This document shows positions 8,001 to 14,986 of a stretch of DNA of 18,056 bases, in pieces. This DNA comes from Planktomarina sp. (lineage in GTDB: Bacteria; Pseudomonadota; Alphaproteobacteria; Rhodobacterales; Rhodobacteraceae), in the NCBI GenBank assembly GCA_002698165.1, contig NZVF01000056.1, forward strand, positions 12,332-30,387. The letters run 5' to 3'. Every line of letters starts with the position of its first letter. Within the stretch, counting starts at the first letter, position 1. Under the pieces are notes generated by a model. That model saw nothing but the letters and a program-made list of their open reading frames with translations. It was not told the origin of the DNA and ran no database searches. The position numbers and the translations under genes were made by a program.

Positions 8001-8711
8001 AATGGTCCTGGAGCAAGAGTTTATGGCTCCAAGCCTGGAGCATACGGAGCAGGATTACAGGCTCTGATAGATGAAAGGATATGGGACACTCAGGCTGATT
8101 TTGGGGCGGCTTATCTAGAATGGGGTAGTTACGCTTATGGTGAAGGCCGGGCCGGTAATCAAGATCGTACAGGATTTGAGGCTCGGCTAGGTCAGGTAGA
8201 AGCAATAGTACAAAATCAAGATAACCGAGAGCACGACCTTCTCGACAGCGATGACTATTACCAATTCCAGGGAGGCGCAGCAGCTGCTATAACTAGTTTA
8301 CAGGGACAAGCCCGTCCCATCTATCACAATGACCATTCCCGTCCAGAACGTCCAATAATACGTACTTTAGATGATGAAATAGCGCGGGTAATACGTTCCC
8401 GTGTATTAAACCCAAAGTGGATTAACGGGGTTAAGCGCCACGGTTATAAAGGTGCATTCGAAATTGCTGCAACTGTGGACTATATGTTTGCTTTCGCAGC
8501 TACCACTGGCGCTGTAAAATCGCATCACTTTGATGCCGTGGAGTCCACATTTTTGGAAGATGATGATAATAGAAACTTTATTGCTAAAGCAAATGCACCA
8601 GCTCTTCGCGAAATAGCACAACGACTTCAAGAATCTATCGATCGGGGCCTTTGGCACCCCCGTTCTAATTCCGCCAGAGCTCGAGTCGCAGATCTACTGC
8701 CAAAGGACTAG
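5019..8711 (+). CDS. cobN: CobN, large subunit of aerobic cobaltochelatase
   Basis: This 1230-residue protein is full length for the CobN/magnesium-chelatase H family. With CobS and CobT it inserts Co2+ into hydrogenobyrinic acid a,c-diamide using ATP. The start MHLLAATPG and the following DLGQTPAEVIFIS are typical of CobN. The signature HLGKHGNLEWLPGK begins at about residue 559. AWGTANMRTGGDDIAQ begins at about 903, and LGRPRVDVTLRISGFFRD at about 947. The usual C-terminal KSHHFDAVESTFLEDD block is also present. The family signature blocks I looked for are present and the frame is unbroken. The ATG at 5019 lacks a good ribosome-binding site (only GAG about 8 nt upstream), but the N-terminus matches the family. 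The CobS and CobT genes are not in this window. Confidence 0.96.
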   Translation: MHLLAATPGSVDDGKEPVDLGQTPAEVIFISAADTELAALSTARSEMSDPPSLRLANMMHLQHPMSVDLHIESCASKAKLVVVRVLGGASYWKYGFEQYAARLIDAGVAFAALPGDDKPDRELRQFSTIPDEDYDSLWAYLVEGGPKNSVNFLNYCNSIINQADPPQAAESLLRAGVYWPGAGISDISSVQEEWKENAPVVPLVFYRALVQGAGLNPINRMVRALLREEINPLPIFVASLKDPISVATLDQLFQSTDPDAILNCTSFAVGNPHGDGNPENPLTLPSACKAPVLQVVLSASTEQDWEKGLNGLSARDIAMNVALPEVDGRILSRAVSFKGEAFFDEATQCPIATYKARGDRISFVAALASNWTNLRRTNASERQVALVLANYPNKDGRLANGVGLDTPESAISILKCLQKNGYNVLDLPKDSTDLMAHIMAGPTNWLTNRVDRSGGKTLSLTDYLKHYKELPYSLRKRIEDRWGTPSLDPFFEPTTEAKGGNFKLSITQFGNVTLGLQPARGYNIDPTETYHSPDLVPPHNYLAFYFWLRHSQGAHAIVHLGKHGNLEWLPGKAVALSEECLPEAILGPTPHLYPFIVNDPGEGTQAKRRSHAVIIDHLTPPMSRAETYGPLRDLEALVDEYYEAAGIDPRRIDYLRREILTLSATTGLDKDIGFQGEESGDLAKLDAYLCDLKEAQIRDGLHVFGQTPEGSQLRDLTIALARIPRSSGKAGNASLLRAIADDFGMGFDPLDCNLAELWQDHKPEALVAVSDDIWRSNGDTVERLELLAQSMVETDIQPPGPKSSMVIDHIRDQIAPTLARCGPYEIKGLLSALAGKFVNSGPSGAPTRGRLDVLPTGRNFYSVDSRAVPTPTAWALGWKSANLLIDKHLQDHGDWPRALLLTAWGTANMRTGGDDIAQCLALMGVKPKWDTANRRVTGFEIIPSSTLGRPRVDVTLRISGFFRDAFPGLIDLVDSAARAVLALDEPNEINPAKENGPGARVYGSKPGAYGAGLQALIDERIWDTQADFGAAYLEWGSYAYGEGRAGNQDRTGFEARLGQVEAIVQNQDNREHDLLDSDDYYQFQGGAAAAITSLQGQARPIYHNDHSRPERPIIRTLDDEIARVIRSRVLNPKWINGVKRHGYKGAFEIAATVDYMFAFAATTGAVKSHHFDAVESTFLEDDDNRNFIAKANAPALREIAQRLQESIDRGLWHPRSNSARARVADLLPKD

Positions 8712-8812
8712 GAGAACATCTTTCTCATTTGAGATATATTTTAATCAACTTAAAGCGTTACTTGCACCTAATATTTCAAACGATAAAGTGCTGTAAAGAT
8801 TAGGAAACAGAC

Positions 8813-9421
8813 ATGACCGATGATGCCGCCCGCCACGCTATGAAAATGGCAAAGAAAAAAGCAGCCCGTGACAAAATAATGGCAACAAAGACCGATGAAA
8901 AAGGATTGGTAATTGTGCACACTGGGAAAGGAAAAGGAAAGTCTTCAGCCGCATTTAATATGATTTTTCGTCATATTGCGCATGAACGTAAAAGTGCTGT
9001 GGTTCAATTCATAAAAGGTGGAATGAGCACTGGGGAGCGGGATTTAATTATATCCCACTTTAGTGAGCTTTGTGCGTTTCACACAATGGGCGAAGGTTTC
9101 ACTTGGGAGACTCAGGACAAAAACCGTGATACTGAGATGGCCCAAGCAGCTTGGGCAAAAGCCAAGGAGCTAATTTTGGATGAATCAAATCACATGGTCT
9201 TGCTCGATGAAATTAATATTGCATTGCGCTACGATTATATTGACATCAAGGACGTAGTTGCATTTCTACAAAACGAGAAACCATTCATGACCCATGTCGT
9301 GTTAACTGGCCGTAACGCTGATGCAAGTTTGATTGAGATGGCAGATTTGGTTACAGAGATGGAACTTGTAAAACATCCATTTCGTTCGGGAATAAAAGCG
9401 CAAATAGGTGTAGAATTCTAA
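8813..9421 (+). CDS. cobO: CobO, corrinoid adenosyltransferase
   Basis: This 202-residue ATP:co(I)rrinoid adenosyltransferase of the CobA/CobO type transfers the 5'-deoxyadenosyl group to reduced cob(I)yrinic acid a,c-diamide and related corrinoids. A basic N-terminal extension (about residues 7-24, rich in Lys and Ala) precedes the P-loop TGKGKGKSS at 37-45. VVQFIKGGMSTGERD follows. MVLLDEINIAL provides the Walker B-like DE, and VLTGRNA and HPFRSGIKAQIGVEF close the domain, all as expected for the family. AGGA lies 8 nt before the ATG. It follows cobN after a 101-nt gap. A small CTCA/TGAG repeat sits in that gap but no proper terminator, so co-transcription or a separate weak promoter are both possible. 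In the pathway it acts directly after cobaltochelatase. Confidence 0.95.
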   Translation: MTDDAARHAMKMAKKKAARDKIMATKTDEKGLVIVHTGKGKGKSSAAFNMIFRHIAHERKSAVVQFIKGGMSTGERDLIISHFSELCAFHTMGEGFTWETQDKNRDTEMAQAAWAKAKELILDESNHMVLLDEINIALRYDYIDIKDVVAFLQNEKPFMTHVVLTGRNADASLIEMADLVTEMELVKHPFRSGIKAQIGVEF

Positions 9422-9483
9422 TTTTAATTGCTTACTTCGTCTGCAACACCTCGCAAATGTTGCTGACATCTTGGGATCATAAT

Positions 9484-9831
9484 ATGGCTATTAAAAGACT
9501 TTTAACCGAATTTGGTATGGGTTCATCTTTGCGAAGATGCGACTATACCGAAGCCGCTGTGCGTGCTGTAAAAGATGCTCTTTGGCATAATTCAATAAAC
9601 ATAGCTGAACTTTTTGGAAAAGAAAAAACAGAGATGTTAGTCGATGTCCAAATTGGCGTTCAGAAACCTAAGTCTATAAATGTTTCTACAGTCTCAAAAA
9701 TATTCCCATACGGAAAAATTACTGTTCGTGTAATCCATGGTGGATTAGATATTCCCCGCGCAAAGGGTAATCCTACGGTCATTGCAAATGCAGCTATTTC
9801 AGTAGCTTTAGACCTAGGAATTCCACAATGA
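9484..9831 (+). CDS. Lin0512-family protein, first of a tandem pair
   Basis: This protein of about 115 residues resembles the Lin0512 family, whose function is unknown to me. Family-like segments are an N-terminal strand LLTEFGMG, a helix DYTEAAVRAVKDALWHNSI, VDVQIGVQKP, a FPYGKI turn and HGGLDI near the end. I placed the start at the ATG at 9484 because GGGA lies 7 nt upstream of it and the family strand starts right after. An ATG 27 nt earlier (9457) has no ribosome-binding site. The gene begins 62 nt after cobO and its stop overlaps the next ATG (ATGA), so it is coupled to the second paralogue. Compared with that copy it has WHNS instead of HHSS after the first helix and lacks the acidic LSAEDM insertion. 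Its place at the end of the B12 run suggests a linked role. Confidence 0.8.
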   Translation: MAIKRLLTEFGMGSSLRRCDYTEAAVRAVKDALWHNSINIAELFGKEKTEMLVDVQIGVQKPKSINVSTVSKIFPYGKITVRVIHGGLDIPRAKGNPTVIANAAISVALDLGIPQ

Positions 9832-10193
9832 CTGATCATAGGTTCATCATCGAAATGGGTACTGGCAATGATCAGTATGGTCAAGATTATACTAAAGCAG
9901 CGCGCCGAGCTATTGAGGACGCATTACACCATTCCTCCATACCAATGTTTGAAGCATTAAATCCCACGTTAGGTCTTTCCGCAGAAGACATGCGCATTCA
10001 GGTTACCGTCGCAGTTCAGAAACCCGATCTTGTTGATACAAATGCATTACTAAAGGTCTTGCCCCATGGCAAAGTAAATGTACTAGCACTAATAGGAGGG
10101 ATGAATGTAGAGAACCCAGAAAGTGGAAAGATTATTGTAATTGCCACCGCCGCAGTTGAAGCTTTTTTACCCTACCTCGGAAACAGGGCATGA
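9828..10193 (+). CDS. Lin0512-family protein, second of a tandem pair
   Basis: This 121-residue protein is also Lin0512-like and clearly paralogous to the upstream gene. The matching blocks are FIIEMGTG, DYTKAARRAIEDALHHSSIP, IQVTVAVQKPD, LPHGKVNV and IGGMNV, in the same order. It keeps the two-histidine HHSS segment that the first copy has altered to WHNS, so this copy may be the more canonical one. The ATG overlaps the previous stop by 4 nt, implying a fixed ratio of the two products and perhaps a heteromer. There is no signal peptide or membrane segment, so the protein is expected to be cytosolic. It is the last gene of the B12-linked run. The oppositely oriented oxidoreductase gene ends 47 nt downstream. 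No catalytic function is proposed. Confidence 0.82.
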   Translation: MTDHRFIIEMGTGNDQYGQDYTKAARRAIEDALHHSSIPMFEALNPTLGLSAEDMRIQVTVAVQKPDLVDTNALLKVLPHGKVNVLALIGGMNVENPESGKIIVIATAAVEAFLPYLGNRA

Positions 10194-10240
10194 CAATTAA
10201 ACTTGATTAATATTGAAATTTTTGTCCAGATTAATTCATC

Positions 10241-11290
10241 TTATCTAGATGCCAAACTTGCATTAGCAAGAAAGTCATCAGGAATACGATCAATTCCATC
10301 CAAAACCAAATCCGCCATAACCTGGCCAATTTTCGGCGCCATGCCAAACCCAATTTTAAATCCACCGTTAGCAATAAACCAATCATGGTTCACCGGATGC
10401 CTGCCCAACATAGGCGCACGTGTGAAAGCCCTTGGGCGGATGCCTGCCCAACGAGAAATGACCAATGCATCTTTCAAAACTGGAAACAGTTTTTTAGCCT
10501 TGGCAATAAGTTCGTCTAACTTTTTATCCGTTTTTACGGTTGATTTAAAATAGCGCTCACTAGTGGAGCCTATAGCAACGGTACCATCTAAATGTGGTAC
10601 AACATGCAAACCATCAGAAAACAGCTGCGGTCGATCTGGACAATTAAAGTCAAGAAGTGCCGCCTGTCCTTTTACTCCATTGCCAACCTCTTGCCCTAGA
10701 GTTTCCGATATTTCAATCAAACCTTGCCAGCCACGTGCATCTACAATGGCTCCATGCATAGCTCCAGCCGTTGTAATCACACCACCTAAATTTTCAATAG
10801 CCCGAGCAAGGGCCTTGACCGCCTGAAGAGGATGAATATGCGCTGACAGCGTATCATATATCAATTGTCCTGTTGCAGAGGGGGGGGCCCATTCTCCCAT
10901 TTGGCTGGAAGAGACAACCTCCCAAATAGCCTTATCACCCCAATTTTCTTTCGCATCAGAAATACGTGACAGCGCCAATGAGACTAATCGCTCTTCGTTA
11001 ATTGGTTGCAAACGGCCATTGTTAGCAAAACCTGTCGACAGTTCAGAATAAGCTTCAACTTCAGGCCAAAAACTACGAGAATATAACAAACTTTCTAATT
11101 GAAACTGTTTCTTTGGTAACCATAAGTCAGGCGTATGGGGTGCTAGCGCGCCAACCAAGCCACCACTGGCCCCCTTACCGACACCAGACGGATCTATCAC
11201 GCGCACTCTTGCACCGCGCAAACTACAACAAAATGCAATCGAAAGGCCAAATACTCCGGCACCTAAAATTGTCACGTCGGCAGTTGCCAA
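10241..11290 (-). CDS. FAD-dependent oxidoreductase (DAO family), probable MnmC oxidase-domain counterpart
   Basis: This protein of about 349 residues has a DAO fold. The FAD-binding GxGxxG motif is near the N-terminus (ILGAGVFGLS, residues 8-17). A Rossmann strand ending in VIDPSG follows, then the GASGG loop. Near the C-terminus are RWAGIRPRAFTRAPMLGR and NGGFKIGFGMAPKIGQ. Its gene is divergent from mnmD, and the pair corresponds to the oxidase and methyltransferase domains fused in E. coli MnmC. I therefore infer removal of the carboxymethyl group from cmnm5(s2)U34 of tRNA. A glycine-oxidase-like or other amine oxidase role remains possible. The start chosen is TTG at 11288-11290, with GAAGGA 8 nt upstream on the minus strand. 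A GTG at 11345-11347 would extend the protein by 19 residues into mnmD. A C8 run (10880-10887) lies inside the frame. Confidence 0.8.
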   Translation of the reverse strand: MATADVTILGAGVFGLSIAFCCSLRGARVRVIDPSGVGKGASGGLVGALAPHTPDLWLPKKQFQLESLLYSRSFWPEVEAYSELSTGFANNGRLQPINEERLVSLALSRISDAKENWGDKAIWEVVSSSQMGEWAPPSATGQLIYDTLSAHIHPLQAVKALARAIENLGGVITTAGAMHGAIVDARGWQGLIEISETLGQEVGNGVKGQAALLDFNCPDRPQLFSDGLHVVPHLDGTVAIGSTSERYFKSTVKTDKKLDELIAKAKKLFPVLKDALVISRWAGIRPRAFTRAPMLGRHPVNHDWFIANGGFKIGFGMAPKIGQVMADLVLDGIDRIPDDFLANASLASR

Positions 11291-11335
11291 AATCCTTGTC
11301 CTTCTGCATGGTCTCCCAAATATATAGGATATGCT

Positions 11336-11998
11336 ATGCCTGCTCACCAGCCCAGCATCATAAAATGGTGTGATGGAGTGCCAATTTCAACTCAATTTTC
11401 TGATCCTTACTATTCGTTAGAAAATGGTTTGGCAGAATTCCAGCATGTTTTTATGTCAGGTAACAAACTTCCCCAAAGGTTTGGTGATGGCTTTCACATT
11501 GCAGAACTTGGTTTTGGAACTGGTCTTAATCTTTTAGGCGCAATCACTGCATGGAGAAACTCTGGAACCAAAGGCAAATTATACTACACCAGCTTTGAAG
11601 CCTTCCCACTTCAATATAGTCAAATGGCAAAAGCACATCAAAAGTTTCAAGAACTTAATAGGTTATCAGTGGAACTGGAACCACTTTGGTCATCTGAATT
11701 CGAATTACCAGATCTAAAATTTCAGTTGATCTTAGGCGACGCTCGACAGACACTCCCAGCTTGGCCGTTTAAGGCTGATGCCTGGTTTCTAGACGGTTTC
11801 TCACCCGCTAAAAATCCTGAACTTTGGGAACCTATACTTATGAAAGAGGTTGCCAGCCACACAAACTCGGGTGGAAGTTTTGCCACCTATACTGCCGCTG
11901 GGTTCGTACGCCGTGGTCTGCAAGAAAGTGGTTTCAAAGTTGAGCGCATAGCAGGCTTTAAACGCAAAAGACATATGACTATCGGAACTAAGACATGA
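11336..11998 (+). CDS. mnmD: MnmD, tRNA 5-(aminomethyl)uridine-34 methyltransferase
   Basis: This 220-residue SAM-dependent methyltransferase corresponds to the N-terminal domain of MnmC. It would convert nm5(s2)U to mnm5(s2)U at the wobble position of tRNAs. The diagnostic pieces are PIS..F.DPYYS..NGL.E at residues 16-34 and the SAM-binding ELGFGTGLN at 57-65. DAWFLDGFSPAKNPELW follows at 148-164, then TYTAAGFVRRGL and a closing FKRKRHM. AGGA lies 6 nt upstream of the ATG. It is a stand-alone enzyme here: the FAD-dependent partner domain is encoded divergently on the other strand, 45 nt away. The stop overlaps the start of the downstream EamA transporter gene (ATGA), so the two are translationally coupled. 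Identification as the methyltransferase is firm. Confidence 0.93.
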   Translation: MPAHQPSIIKWCDGVPISTQFSDPYYSLENGLAEFQHVFMSGNKLPQRFGDGFHIAELGFGTGLNLLGAITAWRNSGTKGKLYYTSFEAFPLQYSQMAKAHQKFQELNRLSVELEPLWSSEFELPDLKFQLILGDARQTLPAWPFKADAWFLDGFSPAKNPELWEPILMKEVASHTNSGGSFATYTAAGFVRRGLQESGFKVERIAGFKRKRHMTIGTKT

Positions 11999-12867
11999 GT
12001 GTAGAAAACAATACTAGGCTTGGGGTCCTTCTAATGTTTGGCACAACATTTGTGTTCGCTGTCCAAGACGGATTAAGCATGCATCTGTCTTCTACGTATA
12101 ACGTGTTCATGGTTGTAATGGTCAGATACTGGTTTTTCGCAGCCTTCGTCATGACCATTTCTGCCAAAAAAGCAGGCGGCTTACGAAAAGTAGCTCAAAC
12201 CCGTCAACCCTATCTACAAGCGTTTAGAGGGATACTGCTTGCTACCGAAATATGCATAATGGTATCAGGATTCACTTTTTTAGGCTTAGTTGAAAGCTTA
12301 GCAATATTTTCCTCCTATACATTGATAGTGGCAGCTATGTCAGGCCCAATTCTGGGAGAAACAGTGGGTTGGCGACGTTGGATCGCAATCGTTGTTGGGC
12401 TATTCGGGGTACTTATTATTCTAAAACCAGGCCTTGGCATATTTTCAAGCTATGCCGTAATTCCTCTCGTCGCAGCCTTTATGTTTGCACTTTATAGCCT
12501 GCTTACGCGATACGCAGCACGTCAAGATAGCAGTGCCACCAGCTTCTTTTGGACAGGAGTAATGGGTTGTATTGTAATGACTGCGGTAGGTGCTTTTAAT
12601 TTGCAAAATATGATCATTACGGATTGGATTTTGATGTTGTGTTTATGCTTAACAGGAGCAACTGGACACTGGCTGTTAATCCGCTGTTATGAAGTCGCTG
12701 AAGCCTCTGAAGTCCAACCCTTCACTTATCTGCAGCTTGTATTTGGTGCCACTATTGGAGTTTTGGTTTTTGGCGAAGTTATTGAAGCTAACGTTGCTAT
12801 TGGCGCTGTATTGGTTGTAGCTGCAGGGTTGTTTACACTTTGGCGCGCCAGAGTGGCACTCACTTAG
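11995..12867 (+). CDS. DMT-superfamily (EamA) transporter
   Basis: This 290-residue membrane protein is built of two EamA repeats with about ten hydrophobic segments in all. The first runs from GVLLMFGTTFVFAVQDG at the N-terminus and the last is VAIGAVLVVAAGLFTLW. Typical DMT features are the charged turn before FRGILLATEI and the E-rich end of the second repeat (YLQLVFGATIGVLVFGE). It probably exports a metabolite or amino-acid-like compound across the inner membrane, but the substrate cannot be read from sequence in this family. The ATG overlaps the mnmD stop by 4 nt, so it is in an operon with mnmD. Its 3' end overlaps the end of the opposing lytic transglycosylase gene by 8 nt. Confidence 0.9.
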   Translation: MSVENNTRLGVLLMFGTTFVFAVQDGLSMHLSSTYNVFMVVMVRYWFFAAFVMTISAKKAGGLRKVAQTRQPYLQAFRGILLATEICIMVSGFTFLGLVESLAIFSSYTLIVAAMSGPILGETVGWRRWIAIVVGLFGVLIILKPGLGIFSSYAVIPLVAAFMFALYSLLTRYAARQDSSATSFFWTGVMGCIVMTAVGAFNLQNMIITDWILMLCLCLTGATGHWLLIRCYEVAEASEVQPFTYLQLVFGATIGVLVFGEVIEANVAIGAVLVVAAGLFTLWRARVALT

Positions 12868-14860
12868 ATCGGCCAACTGGCCTCAAAGAAACAGCCGGTG
12901 CAGCAAATGGCGGCGGTGGACGATAATTACCTTTTAGTTCCGTTAAAAAATTTAGAGGGCTAGTCTGGCCGGCGAGGCGTGCTCGGTAATTTGGTAAACT
13001 TTCGGCTACCCGCATTACGTAATTTCGAGTTTCACCAAACGGAATTTGTTCGATCCAATCAATTACATCTATCTGACCCAATCTAGGATCGCCAAGCTGT
13101 TCTGTCCAGTTTCTTGCACGACTTGGACCTGCATTATAAGCGGCCGCAACCTGCACCGGACTATTACCAAATTCTTCTTGGAGCTCCTGTAAATATCTAA
13201 TGCCTATTCCTGCATTATAATATGGGTCCTTCAACATCTTGTTTCGTGAATATCGAACTCCCAGTTTTCCAGCCATTTCTTTAGCTGTTTTTGGCATAAC
13301 TTGCATCAAACCAAGCGCTCCTACTCTTGAGATTGCTCCAGCAAAAAATTCACTTTCACGCCTGGCAATTGCCAATCCTAATTCTGGAGCAATATCTTTT
13401 TTATTAACTAGGATAGGATGTAGCGGATAAAAGTGGCGTTCAAGCATTACGTTATACTGTGCCGCCCGCTTTCCAAGCATTAGTTGTAAATATGGGATCC
13501 TGAGCTCCTCAGCCATACCAGCAAGCTTCGCCATGTCATTGGAATTTTGACTTTCCGCCAAATGGGTTAGAAATCGTACTCCACGACGAGGCTGTCCAAC
13601 CTTGAAAAACAACAAACCTGCCTCCAAAACGCTGGAATTAGCAAAGCCAGATTGTCGCCACCCCAAGTGCATACCGCTCCCAATAAGCCTTGGATTTAAA
13701 GGAACGCCCGCAGCTTCAGATGCCAGTAGTCCATAGAAAGAAGTTTGGTAACGTGCACCTTTCTTGTAGGCACGCGTCGAGGCATCAAGCTGGCCAATTG
13801 CTTGAAGGGCTCGTCCTTGCCAATAGTGGGTGCGACCCAATGATATAGCGCTACCTACGGCAGCTTCATGATTTTTGAAGTGTACTAAAGCTGCCTGTGG
13901 GTTATTTAATTTTCGTAAAGCTATGAATCCAGCCAGCCACTCCAGCTCCGCATAATCCCTACCCTCTTTTAGTTGATGGTTTTTTAAAACATCATAAGCT
14001 TTTTCACTTTTTTTGTCCCACATCAAATCTCGTGCTAAATTAAGACGCGCTGCAGCCCATTTATCAGGTTTGCCTAAACGTCCCAGGGTATCAGATTGAA
14101 ACAAAAGGAGCTCAATCGCTTTATCTGGCAACTTATGCCTCAAACGCCATTCAAACCTATCATACGCTAACCCCGGGTCGCGCTTAAGATCTTCAGGGAT
14201 ACGGGAAATGAGCAATTGAAGCCCACCACGATTTCTTTGTAAAGCCAAACGCGCTTTAGCAAGTTTAGCTGGCCCATCATCAACCCTGTGCAGAATTCTT
14301 GCGGCATCAGAAGCGGCTCCTTTCCACAGTAACATATCAAGACGAATTTCGTGTAACTTTTTTAAATGTTTACCAAAATCAGCCAAAAACTCCTTTTCTT
14401 GGTCAGGCTCCATAATAAAACTGACCCAGGCATTTTGAGCTACAAGGATCGCTTCTGGTTTTTGGTCCAGCTTGCTAAGTGCTTGGGCAAGCCTGAGCGC
14501 TCCCAGACCTGTTTGAGGTTGATGAAATTGAAAAAAATCCATTATATCACTGGTTCGGTCATCTTCTGTGATAGTTATTTCGCTACGCTTACGTAGATAG
14601 GGCAGGCCTGGCCAATCTGGCCTTCGGCGCAAAAAATTCAATGTATCTACCAACTGGCCTTTTCCAGCACGCAATTGATCCCATTCTATAATGTCAGTGG
14701 CGACAACTCCGGCTGGCTCTACGAGTTTTTTTGCTGCGGTCCAATTACCTTTTTCTGTAGCCGCTAAAGCAGCGCGCAACGAAGCAACAGTAGTGGAATC
14801 TTGCGCTATCACCGGGGAGTGCGACATCAATATTAGCAATAAAAAAACAAAAATCTTCAT
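12860..14860 (-). CDS. Periplasmic soluble lytic murein transglycosylase (Slt type, GH23)
   Basis: This protein of about 666 residues has an N-terminal signal peptide (MKIFVFLLLILMSHSPVIAQ). A long helical region follows, rich in Ala and Leu like the superhelical U/L domains of Slt70. A C-terminal SLT domain comes last. The catalytic Glu is in RRESEF at about residue 502, followed by GALGLMQVMPKTA, AAYNAGPSRA, and ETRNYVMRV near the end. It would cleave peptidoglycan between MurNAc and GlcNAc, forming 1,6-anhydro-MurNAc during turnover. The start is the ATG at 14858-14860, which places the signal peptide at the very N-terminus. An upstream in-frame TTG would add 12 residues, less convincingly. 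No strong ribosome-binding site is seen. The gene is divergent from dapA, so the two share a 126-nt promoter region. Confidence 0.92.
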   Translation of the reverse strand: MKIFVFLLLILMSHSPVIAQDSTTVASLRAALAATEKGNWTAAKKLVEPAGVVATDIIEWDQLRAGKGQLVDTLNFLRRRPDWPGLPYLRKRSEITITEDDRTSDIMDFFQFHQPQTGLGALRLAQALSKLDQKPEAILVAQNAWVSFIMEPDQEKEFLADFGKHLKKLHEIRLDMLLWKGAASDAARILHRVDDGPAKLAKARLALQRNRGGLQLLISRIPEDLKRDPGLAYDRFEWRLRHKLPDKAIELLLFQSDTLGRLGKPDKWAAARLNLARDLMWDKKSEKAYDVLKNHQLKEGRDYAELEWLAGFIALRKLNNPQAALVHFKNHEAAVGSAISLGRTHYWQGRALQAIGQLDASTRAYKKGARYQTSFYGLLASEAAGVPLNPRLIGSGMHLGWRQSGFANSSVLEAGLLFFKVGQPRRGVRFLTHLAESQNSNDMAKLAGMAEELRIPYLQLMLGKRAAQYNVMLERHFYPLHPILVNKKDIAPELGLAIARRESEFFAGAISRVGALGLMQVMPKTAKEMAGKLGVRYSRNKMLKDPYYNAGIGIRYLQELQEEFGNSPVQVAAAYNAGPSRARNWTEQLGDPRLGQIDVIDWIEQIPFGETRNYVMRVAESLPNYRARLAGQTSPLNFLTELKGNYRPPPPFAAPAVSLRPVGRSK

Positions 14861-14986
14861 ATTTATGAACTTGCGCTTGGAAAAAAAAACTTTCAATCAT
14901 AAATCTTGGCAAACCTTTAGGTTCCAGTTAATGTTTTTAAAAAATTTTAAGCTAAAGCGATGCAGCCTCAGTTGAAAGGAAACGTT
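14861..14986. promoter_or_regulatory. Divergent promoter region between the lytic transglycosylase gene and dapA
   Basis: This AT-rich 126-nt stretch must carry the start signals for both genes. A run of nine A residues lies at 14881-14889. TTGGCA (14906-14911) with TAATGT 17 nt further on (14929-14934) is a possible dapA promoter. The -10 half matches the consensus poorly. An inverted repeat AACCT-TT-AGGTT (14912-14923) sits between the two hexamers and could be an operator. All of this is by eye. Confidence 0.3.

Noticed and set aside
8712..8812. CTCA-TT-TGAG hairpin after cobN as a terminator
   Set aside because: The stem is only four base pairs with no clear T-tract, too weak to call.
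11291..11347. Extension of the FAD oxidoreductase to a GTG at 11347
   Set aside because: It would run into the mnmD coding region and add residues before the FAD-binding strand. The TTG at 11290 has GAAGGA at good spacing.
14861..14896. TTG start adding 12 residues to the lytic transglycosylase
   Set aside because: It would put a basic stretch ahead of a complete signal peptide. The ATG at 14860 starts the signal peptide directly.
14929..14955. TTAA repeats upstream of dapA as a CtrA site (TTAA-N7-TTAA)
   Set aside because: The spacings are 5 and 6, not 7, in DNA that is A/T-rich anyway.
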